Positions 1 through 6,277 of a stretch of 64,000 nucleotides of DNA are shown in pieces. This DNA is from an uncultured Massilia sp. (GTDB lineage Bacteria > Pseudomonadota > Gammaproteobacteria > Burkholderiales > Burkholderiaceae_D): assembly GCF_913773735.1 (NCBI RefSeq), contig NZ_CAJYEB010000025.1:62001-126000 (forward strand), in the 5' to 3' direction. The first letter of the stretch is position 1. Every line of letters starts with the position of its first letter. The position numbers were made by a program, and so were the translations under genes. The notes under the pieces are model-generated. The model saw only the letters and a program-made list of their open reading frames with translations. It had not been told where the DNA came from and did not search any database.

Positions 1-167
1 CCGGGCTGGGCGCGATGCGCGCGCGCCTGGCCGACGCCGGCCACCCGTTCACCGAACGCACGGTGCCGTCGCTGGGCCTGTACCAGCTGTTCATCGCCGA
101 CCCGAGCGGCGTGACGGTGGAAATGAACTACCCGCACGACGAGGCCCGCGACCTCGGGCTGGCATAG
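1..167 (+). CDS. VOC-family (glyoxalase/extradiol dioxygenase-like) protein, 3' end only
   Basis: The reading frame is open from the window edge and ends in TAG at 165-167, giving the last 54 residues of a protein. The segment LFIADPSGVTVEMNY matches the C-terminal metal-binding strand of vicinal-oxygen-chelate proteins (D-P-x-G-x-x-x-E), where the Glu is a metal ligand. The family includes ring-cleaving extradiol dioxygenases, glyoxalase I and fosfomycin resistance proteins, and the fragment cannot say which. It lies 85 bp upstream of an FAD monooxygenase on the same strand, so a role in aromatic ring opening after hydroxylation is plausible but inferred. Confidence 0.7.
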   Translation, partial: GLGAMRARLADAGHPFTERTVPSLGLYQLFIADPSGVTVEMNYPHDEARDLGLA

Positions 168-252
168 CCGTGCCGGCGGCGGCATGGGCATGAGCGCAGG
201 CAAGCACACTGACAACAACGCAGACAAGCATGCACACAAGGAGGAAGACACC

Positions 253-1470
253 ATGGACAAGGGACGTGTAGCCATCATCGGCGGTTCGCTGGGCGGCCTG
301 TTCGCCGCGAACCTGCTGCACCGCGCCGGCTGGCGGGTGGACGTGTACGAGCGCGTGAGCGAGGAACTGGCCGAACGGGGCGCCGGCGTCGTCACCCACC
401 CCGAACTGTTCGACATCCTGGCGCTGATCGGCATCGACGATGCCCGCATCGGCGTCGAGGTCGCGTCGCGCCTGACGCTGTCGCGCGAGGGCGAGGTGGT
501 CGGCGAGCATCCGCACCCGCAGGTGCTGACCGCGTGGGGGCGCCTGTATGCGCTGCTGCGCGCCGCCCTGCCGTCGGAGCACTACCACAATGGCAAGCAG
601 ATGGTCGGCCTGGTGCAGGACGGCGAAGGCGTGGTGGTGGACTTCGCGGACGGCAGCCAGGCCGCGGCGGACCTGCTGGTCGCCGCCGACGGCATCCGCT
701 CCACGGTGCGCCAGCTGCTGGCGCCCGAGGTGCAGCCGCAGTACGCCGGCTACGTCGCCTGGCGTGGCCTGGTCGACGAAAGCGCGCTCAGTCCCGCGAC
801 GCACGGCCGCCTGTTCGGCCACTTCGGCTTCTGCCTGCCGCCGCGCGAGCAGATGCTGGGCTATCCGGTCGCCGGCGCCGGCAATGCGATGGAGGCCGGC
901 AGCCGGCGCTACAACTTCGTCTGGTACCGCCCGGCCGACGAGGCCGAGGTGCTGCGCATGTCGACCGACAACGCGGGGCGGGTGCATGCGAAAGGCATTC
1001 CGCCGCCGTTGATCTCGGACGCCGTGCTGGCCGAGATCCGCACCGTCGCCGGCACGTCGCTGTCGCCCCAGTTCGCCGAAGTGGTGGCGCGCACGAGCCA
1101 GCCGTTCTTCCAGCCGATCTACGACCTCGAGTCGCCCCGGCTCGCCTTCGGCCGCGTGGCGCTGCTGGGCGATGCCGCCTTCGTCGCGCGCCCGCACTGC
1201 GGCATGGGCGTGACCAAGGCGGCCGGCGACGCGCTGGCGCTGGCCGGCTGGCTGGACAGGCTGCCGTCCGCGGCAGCGCTGGCCGCCTACTCCGACGAGC
1301 GCGTCGCCTACGGCAGCCGCATCGTCGCGCATGCGCGCCACCTGGGCGCCTACATGCAGGCGCAACTGGCGAACGAGCATGAGATGCGCATGGCGGAGCT
1401 GTACCGGACGCCGGCGGCGGTGATGCGCGAGACGGCGGTGCCGCCGCGGTTCGGGCAGGAGCCGGGCTGA
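253..1470 (+). CDS. FAD-dependent aromatic monooxygenase (2,6-dihydroxypyridine hydroxylase-like)
   Basis: About 405 residues, a single-component flavoprotein hydroxylase. The N-terminus has the Rossmann FAD motif GGSLGGLFAANLL followed by the acidic end VDVYER. The mid region has VAADGIRSTVR (DG motif) and the C-terminal part has LLGDAAFVARPHCGMG (GD motif that contacts the FAD ribose). The YVAWRGLVDE segment and a GIPPPLI stretch recall 2,6-dihydroxypyridine 3-hydroxylase and 6-hydroxynicotinate-type enzymes, but the substrate is not fixed by this. I start at ATG 253 because AAGGAGG sits at 238-244; the frame runs open to an ATG at 184, which lacks a ribosome site. The neighbours (VOC enzyme, TetR, amidohydrolase, porin, MFS) suggest a peripheral catabolic pathway. 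Confidence 0.85.
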   Translation: MDKGRVAIIGGSLGGLFAANLLHRAGWRVDVYERVSEELAERGAGVVTHPELFDILALIGIDDARIGVEVASRLTLSREGEVVGEHPHPQVLTAWGRLYALLRAALPSEHYHNGKQMVGLVQDGEGVVVDFADGSQAAADLLVAADGIRSTVRQLLAPEVQPQYAGYVAWRGLVDESALSPATHGRLFGHFGFCLPPREQMLGYPVAGAGNAMEAGSRRYNFVWYRPADEAEVLRMSTDNAGRVHAKGIPPPLISDAVLAEIRTVAGTSLSPQFAEVVARTSQPFFQPIYDLESPRLAFGRVALLGDAAFVARPHCGMGVTKAAGDALALAGWLDRLPSAAALAAYSDERVAYGSRIVAHARHLGAYMQAQLANEHEMRMAELYRTPAAVMRETAVPPRFGQEPG

Positions 1471-1564
1471 ACGGGGCGCGATGCCATCGTCCGCGCCTGC
1501 CCCGGCGCCGCGCCGTCGCCGCAACGGCGATGGCCGCACCGGCGCCGGCGCGCCCGGCCCGCGT

Positions 1565-1581
1565 TTGTCAAACGATCATCG
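1565..1581 (-). promoter_or_regulatory. Weak copy of the cluster operator upstream of the TetR gene
   Basis: Read on the minus strand this is CGATGATCGTTTGACAA, which matches the porin-site sequence TGATTATCGTTCGATCA at 12 of 17 positions including the core ATCGTT. It ends 36 bp before the tetR ATG, a position suited to autorepression. It is the weakest of the four copies and could be chance. Confidence 0.35.
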
Positions 1582-1617
1582 ACTCTCTATACTCGTGGCA
1601 CACAAGGAAAGGCCAGA

Positions 1618-2340
1618 ATGAGTTCGACTATCGTGAAGAAGACGCGCGCCGCCAAGGCCCCCAGGGCGCCCAAGGCACCCAGGGCCGAGGCGGCGCCGGC
1701 GGGCGCGCCCGAGACCGGGCGCCGCCTGGCGCGCGAAGACCGTGAAGCGCTGATCGTCCAGAAAGCCATCAAGTACTTCGCGACGCACGGCTTCTCGGCC
1801 AGCACGCGCGAACTGGCCAAGGAAATCGGGGTGTCGCAGCCGCTGCTCTACCGCTACTTCCCGAACAAGGAGGCGCTGGCCGACCGCGTGTTCCACGAAG
1901 TCTACCTGTCGCGCTGGAACCACGAGTGGGAAGACATCCTGAAGGACCGCACGCGGCCCCTGAGCGAGCGCCTGCAGGAGTTCTATCGCCAGTACGGCCG
2001 CGTGATCCTCAAGAGCGACTGGATCCGCATCTTCATCTTCGCCGGCCTCACGCGCGAGGGCATCAACACGCGCTACCTGGCGCGCCTGCGCGAACGCATC
2101 TTCGACGTCATCCTGGGCGAGCTGCGGCGCCAGTTCAAGGTGCCCGACCCGACCCCGCAGCAATACGAGGACGAGATCGAGTTCATCTGGGGACTGCATG
2201 CCGCGATCTTCTACGTCGGCGTGCGCAAGTGGATCTACGGCCTGCAGGTGCCGAAGGACCTCGATCGCGTGATCGAGCAGAAGGTGCACGCCTTCCTCGA
2301 CAGCGCGCCCGCGGTCCTGAAGCGGATCCGCAAGCCCTGA
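1618..2340 (+). CDS. TetR-family transcriptional regulator
   Basis: 240 residues. After a basic, low-complexity leader (KAPRAP/KAPRAE, an 18-bp duplication in the DNA) comes a typical TetR DNA-binding domain at about residues 42-90: TRELAKEIGVSQPLLYRYFPNKEAL. The rest is the variable helical ligand-binding domain, so the inducer cannot be read. AAGGAAAGG at about 1605-1613 supports ATG 1618. The gene is convergent with the amidohydrolase, with a 4-bp gap. Similar 17-bp operators precede the amidohydrolase, porin and MFS genes, and weakly this gene, so it is the obvious candidate repressor of the cluster and perhaps of itself. That link is inferred. Confidence 0.88.
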   Translation: MSSTIVKKTRAAKAPRAPKAPRAEAAPAGAPETGRRLAREDREALIVQKAIKYFATHGFSASTRELAKEIGVSQPLLYRYFPNKEALADRVFHEVYLSRWNHEWEDILKDRTRPLSERLQEFYRQYGRVILKSDWIRIFIFAGLTREGINTRYLARLRERIFDVILGELRRQFKVPDPTPQQYEDEIEFIWGLHAAIFYVGVRKWIYGLQVPKDLDRVIEQKVHAFLDSAPAVLKRIRKP

Positions 2341-2344
2341 CCGC

Positions 2345-3457
2345 TCAGAGTCCCAGCAGGCGCCGCGCGTTGCCGCCGACGATGGCGGCCTTGTCGGCAT
2401 CCGACAGCTGCGGCGTCGCCAGCACGTGCGCGACCGGCTGCGCCGACCACGGGAACGGGTGGTCGGAACCGAGCAGCACCTGCGAGGCGCCGACCTGGCG
2501 CACCAGGTGCTGCAGCGCCTGCGGCGTGAACACCAGGCTGTCGAAGTAGAGCTGGCTCACGTATTCGCTCGGGGCTTTTTTCAGCGCCGGGCCGTGGGCG
2601 CAGGCGCCCGGGTTGACGAAGCAGCCGTGGTCCATGCGCGCCGCCGACGCCGGGAGATAGCCGCCGCCGTGCGCGGCGCAGATCTTCAGTGCCGGGAACT
2701 TGTCGAGCACGCCCTCGAAGATGAAGTGCTGCAGCGCGATGGTGGTCTCGAGCGGGTAGCCGATCACGTTCGGCATCCAGCCGTTGCCGGCGAAGCGCTG
2801 CGCCAGTTCCGGCGTGCCGGTCGGGTGCACGAACAGCGTGGCGCCGAGCTCCTCGGCCCGCGCCCAGACCTGATGGAAGCGCGCGTCGGCGAAGTCGACG
2901 CCGGCCACGCTGCCGCCGATCGCCGCGCCGCGCAGGCCCAGCGTGCGCACCGCGTGGTCGAGTTCGCGCACGGCCAGGTCGGGGTGCTGCAGCGACAGCG
3001 AGGCGAACGCGGCGAAGCGGTCCGGCCGCGCCGCGCACAGTTCGGCCAGCTTTTCGTTCTGCAGGCGCACGATGCGCGCCGACAGGTTGCGCTCCTGCGT
3101 GTACCAGAACGGGTTGATGCTCAGGACTTCCATGTCCACGCCCTGGGCGTCCATCGCCGCCACCCGCTCGGCGACGACGATCATGTTTTCCTGGCCGCCC
3201 TTCATCGTCTTCGGGTAGAGCGCGAACACGTCGATGCCCATCAGGCGCAGCGCCTCGGGGATCACGCAATGGGCGTGCACGTCGATCGTGCGGACGGCCT
3301 GGCCGGCCAGGACCAGCGGGATCCGTTGCGCCGGCGTCGCGCCTGCCGGGGCGGGGGCGGGCGCGGCGTGCGCCGCGTCCAGCACGCCGCAGCCGGTGAG
3401 GACGATGCCACCGACGGCCAGCGTGCCATGCTTGAGGAAGTGTCTTCTATCGGTCAT
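2345..3457 (-). CDS. Exported amidohydrolase-2 family hydrolase/decarboxylase
   Basis: 370 residues. The N-terminus DRRHFLK is a close match to the twin-arginine (Tat) motif and is followed by a hydrophobic stretch ending LTGC, a lipobox, so the protein may be exported folded and anchored as a lipoprotein. The catalytic domain begins at about residue 55 with IDVHAHC (HxH metal ligands) and continues with LFVHPTG, AAHGGGYLP and GSDHPFPW, the layout of the AMD2 family (ACMSD, gamma-resorcylate decarboxylase and lactone hydrolases). Most relatives are cytoplasmic, so the export signal is unusual. It is divergent from the porin gene and shares its type of operator (3502-3518). Substrate unknown. 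Confidence 0.82.
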   Translation of the reverse strand: MTDRRHFLKHGTLAVGGIVLTGCGVLDAAHAAPAPAPAGATPAQRIPLVLAGQAVRTIDVHAHCVIPEALRLMGIDVFALYPKTMKGGQENMIVVAERVAAMDAQGVDMEVLSINPFWYTQERNLSARIVRLQNEKLAELCAARPDRFAAFASLSLQHPDLAVRELDHAVRTLGLRGAAIGGSVAGVDFADARFHQVWARAEELGATLFVHPTGTPELAQRFAGNGWMPNVIGYPLETTIALQHFIFEGVLDKFPALKICAAHGGGYLPASAARMDHGCFVNPGACAHGPALKKAPSEYVSQLYFDSLVFTPQALQHLVRQVGASQVLLGSDHPFPWSAQPVAHVLATPQLSDADKAAIVGGNARRLLGL

Positions 3458-3501
3458 GCGATCTCCAATGTCGTGGTTGAGGCCATCTGCGTGGCCTTCT
3501 C

Positions 3502-3518
3502 TAATGATAGTTCGATCA
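3502..3518 (+). promoter_or_regulatory. Candidate TetR operator, amidohydrolase promoter
   Basis: TAATGATAGTTCGATCA agrees with the other strong sites (TGATTATCGNTCGATCA) at 14 of 17 positions. The right half TTCGATCA is identical to the reverse complement of the porin site. It lies 45 bp upstream of the amidohydrolase ATG (complement of 3455-3457). Confidence 0.55.
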
Positions 3519-3635
3519 ATAAAAAAAACAAGGCGATTCCGTGCCGTGCGCGGAACATGGCGCGGAAACGACAGATATATGGTTGAAAATGGCGCGTTGC
3601 GCCGCGCGGTGCGCCGAACTCTTTGCGAAATTAAG

Positions 3636-3652
3636 TGATCGAACGATAATCA
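3636..3652 (-). promoter_or_regulatory. Candidate TetR operator, porin promoter
   Basis: The plus strand reads TGATCGAACGATAATCA. Its reverse complement differs by one base from the site in front of the MFS gene 2.4 kb away. The ends TGAT and ATCA form a dyad. It lies 29 bp upstream of the porin TTG start, so a bound protein would overlap the promoter or early transcript. Confidence 0.65.
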
Positions 3653-3681
3653 GGGACTCGATCACTTACAAGGAGACGGCA

Positions 3682-4701
3682 TTGAAATCGATTCTCGCGA
3701 CCAGCGCCCTGGCGGCGCTCGTCCTCGCCGGCGGCAACGCCTGCGCCCAGTCGGCGACCCAGGTCTACGGCCTGCTGGACATGTGGGCCGGGCGTTCCGG
3801 CATCAGCGGCGCCGGGCCGGCAACGACCCAGGTCAACAGCGGCGGCATGCAGACTTCGTACTGGGGCTTCGCCGGCGGCGAGGACCTCGGCGGCGGCCTG
3901 AAGGTCGTCTACGCGATCGAGGGCTACCTGCAGCTCGACACCGGCGCCGCCGGCCGCACCAATACCGACGCCATGTTCGCCCGCAACGCCTTCGTCGGCC
4001 TGCAGGGACGCGCCGGCGAACTCAAGCTCGGGCGCATCCTGAATCCGCTGTTCGTCGCGACCGCGCAATCGAATCCCTTCGGCGGCTCGATCCGCTTCGC
4101 GCCGTTGCTGGCCCAGGTCTGGTCGCCCACGATGGGCCGCGCGGTGTCGGGCGATACCAGCTGGGACAACGTCGTGTCGTACACCACGCCCGCGCTGTAC
4201 GGTTTCCGGCTGGCCGCGCTGGCCTCGCTGGGGGAAACCACGTTCGGCGTGGCGACGCGCAACGATGGCCTGTTCCTGCATTATGCGAGCGGGCCCGCCG
4301 TGGCCTGGGTGGTCGCGCAGCGTGCCCGCGTCGGCCCCGGCCTGGCCAGGATCGGCGAGTCCGAGCAGCGCACGGTGTTCGCCGGCGGCAGCTACGACCT
4401 GGGCAAGGCCAAGCTGTTCGCCTCGTGGGACAGCGCCGACAGCCGCCGTCCGGACCTGAAGGCGAGGACGGCGCAGGCCGGCGTGGCCGTGCCGGCGGGC
4501 GGCGGCAGCGTCATGCTGTCGTTCGCCCGCACCGACATCGACGTGGCCGCCGGCGCCGACAACCGGCGCGATACCGGCGCCGTCGGCTACGACTACTTCC
4601 TGTCCAGGCGTACCGACTTGTACGCGGTCGCCCAGACCGACCGGCTCAGGAGCGCGAACCGCGCCAACACCTACGGCGTCGGCATCCGCCACAAGTTCTG
4701 A
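3682..4701 (+). CDS. Gram-negative general porin (trimeric beta-barrel type)
   Basis: 339 residues with a TTG start at 3682, chosen because AAGGAG is at 3670-3675 and because this start opens directly into a signal peptide (MKSILATSALAALVLAGGNACAQ). The mature part begins SATQVYGLLDMW, the usual first strand of betaproteobacterial porins (VTLYGxxD). It contains alternating strands and ends in IRHKF with the C-terminal Phe recognised by the Bam machinery. It would let small, often anionic substrates through the outer membrane. Placed divergently from the amidohydrolase and sharing an operator with the MFS gene, it probably serves uptake of the cluster substrate. Confidence 0.88.
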   Translation: MKSILATSALAALVLAGGNACAQSATQVYGLLDMWAGRSGISGAGPATTQVNSGGMQTSYWGFAGGEDLGGGLKVVYAIEGYLQLDTGAAGRTNTDAMFARNAFVGLQGRAGELKLGRILNPLFVATAQSNPFGGSIRFAPLLAQVWSPTMGRAVSGDTSWDNVVSYTTPALYGFRLAALASLGETTFGVATRNDGLFLHYASGPAVAWVVAQRARVGPGLARIGESEQRTVFAGGSYDLGKAKLFASWDSADSRRPDLKARTAQAGVAVPAGGGSVMLSFARTDIDVAAGADNRRDTGAVGYDYFLSRRTDLYAVAQTDRLRSANRANTYGVGIRHKF

Positions 4702-4734
4702 GCCCGCCGGTGCGCCGGCGCGGCATGATCCGTC

Positions 4735-4797
4735 CGGCGTTCGGCGTCCGGCGTCCGGCGACCGGCGACCGGCGACCGGCGACCGGCGACCGGCGCG
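4735..4797. repeat. Heptamer tandem repeat between convergent genes
   Basis: About eight units of a 7-bp repeat (CGGCGTC, then five CGGCGAC) fill most of the 104-bp gap between the porin and MFS stop codons. The units are nearly perfect, which suggests slippage. No function is visible, though GC-rich arrays between convergent genes can slow transcription. Confidence 0.8.
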
Positions 4798-4805
4798 GCG
4801 GCGGG

Positions 4806-6026
4806 TCAGGCCGCGCGCTGCGCCGCCTTGTGCCCGGCCAGCTCGCCGAACCAGTACAGCAGGGCCAGCGCCGGGAAGGCCATGCCGGTCAGCAGCGCGG
4901 CGTGCCAGCCGTGGTGGGCGAAGACCCAGGCGCCCGCCGCGGAGCCGAGCGCGCCGCCGGCGAAGAACAGCGCGAAATAGATGCCGTTCAGGCGGCTGCG
5001 GATTTCCGCGCCGAGCGAGAAGATGGCGCGCTGGCCCAGCACCAGGTTGGCGGCGACGGCCATGTCGAGCACGATCGAGGCGACCGTCAGGATGGCGATG
5101 CCGGCGGCGCGCGACTCCGGCTGGTACAGCGGCAGCGCGAAGCCGACGATGCCCAGCACCAGCGCGGCCGCGGTGGCCGGCAGCGTGTGGCCGCCGTCGG
5201 CCAGGCGGCCGGCGATCGGCGAGGCGATCGCGCCGGCCATGCCGACCAGGGCGAAGATCGCGATGCCGGTGCCCGACAGGTGGAATTGCGGGCCTTCCAG
5301 CATCAGCGGGGCCACGGTCCAGAACAGGCTGAACGACCCGAACAGGCCCGCATGGTAGGCGGCGCGGCGGCGCAGCACCGGCGTGGTGGCCAGCAGGTGC
5401 CAGAGCGAGCCGATCAGCTTGCCGTACGACAGGGTCGACGTCGGCACGCGCTGCGGCAGTTTGTTGCGCAGGATGAACGCCAGCGCCAGGATCGCGACGG
5501 CTGCGCCGCCGAACACCGTGTGCCAGCCGGCGTGGTCGGCGATCAGGCTCGCCGCCGGGCGCGCCAGCATGATGCCCAGCAGCAGGCCGCTGACGACCTT
5601 GCCGACCGCCTGGCCGCGCGTGGCTTCGCGCGACAGGTGGGCGGCGAAGGGCACCAGGATCTGGGCCGCGACGGAACCGAGCCCGATGCCGAGCGAGGCG
5701 GCCAGGAACAGCCAGGCGTTCGGGCTGAAGGCGGCGGCCAGCAGCGCCGCGGCGGTGGCGAGCAGCAGCGTGCACACCAGCTTGCGGTTTTCGACCAGGT
5801 CGCCCAGCGGGACGATGAACAGCAGGCCGAGGGCGTAGCCGACCTGCGTCAGCGTCACGATCAGGCCGGCCGCCTGGGGCGACAACCCGGTGGCGGCGCT
5901 GATCGGGCCGACCAGGGTCTGGGCGTAATAGAGGTTGGCGACGATCAGGCCGGCGGCGGTGGCCAGCAGGCGCACCATGCCCGGCGAGATGTCGGGAGCG
6001 TAGTTGGACGTGTGATTCGTGGTCAT
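4806..6026 (-). CDS. MFS transporter, DHA1-type
   Basis: 406 residues and about 12 hydrophobic segments. The opening segment LIVANLYYAQTLVGPISAATGL and the loop PLGDLVENRKLV after TM2 are typical of DHA1 major facilitator permeases annotated as sugar or drug efflux proteins. I start at ATG 6026 (MTTNHTSN), which has AGGA 8-10 nt upstream; the frame stays open to an ATG at 6068, only 16 bp from the operator. The shared operator at 6084-6100 ties it to the porin and amidohydrolase. It may import the cluster substrate or export a toxic intermediate; the sequence does not decide the direction. Confidence 0.85.
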   Translation of the reverse strand: MTTNHTSNYAPDISPGMVRLLATAAGLIVANLYYAQTLVGPISAATGLSPQAAGLIVTLTQVGYALGLLFIVPLGDLVENRKLVCTLLLATAAALLAAAFSPNAWLFLAASLGIGLGSVAAQILVPFAAHLSREATRGQAVGKVVSGLLLGIMLARPAASLIADHAGWHTVFGGAAVAILALAFILRNKLPQRVPTSTLSYGKLIGSLWHLLATTPVLRRRAAYHAGLFGSFSLFWTVAPLMLEGPQFHLSGTGIAIFALVGMAGAIASPIAGRLADGGHTLPATAAALVLGIVGFALPLYQPESRAAGIAILTVASIVLDMAVAANLVLGQRAIFSLGAEIRSRLNGIYFALFFAGGALGSAAGAWVFAHHGWHAALLTGMAFPALALLYWFGELAGHKAAQRAA

Positions 6027-6083
6027 CGTGTGTTCCTGTCTGATGGGGACCGGAGGAGTCGCATCCACTCGGCACGCATCGAT

Positions 6084-6100
6084 TGATTATCGGTCGATCA
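6084..6100 (+). promoter_or_regulatory. Candidate TetR operator, MFS promoter
   Basis: TGATTATCGGTCGATCA matches the reverse complement of the porin-promoter site at 16 of 17 bases. It is 57 bp upstream of the MFS ATG. The near-identity over 17 bp at two promoters 2.4 kb apart in a GC-rich genome is hard to explain by chance. Confidence 0.65.
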
Positions 6101-6277
6101 TCTTTTTTTCCGGTCCGGCGCAGGCGGGACCGATGGAAGGATTGTAGTTCCGCCGGACCGGCTTGTCCTTTGCGCGCCGCGCAATACAGTTACCCGCGCC
6201 GCCCCGCTTATCGGCCGCCGCGCGCGCGGGTAGAGTGCCTGCATCGAGCGGTAACCATCCAGTCACGAGGGGGCGGC

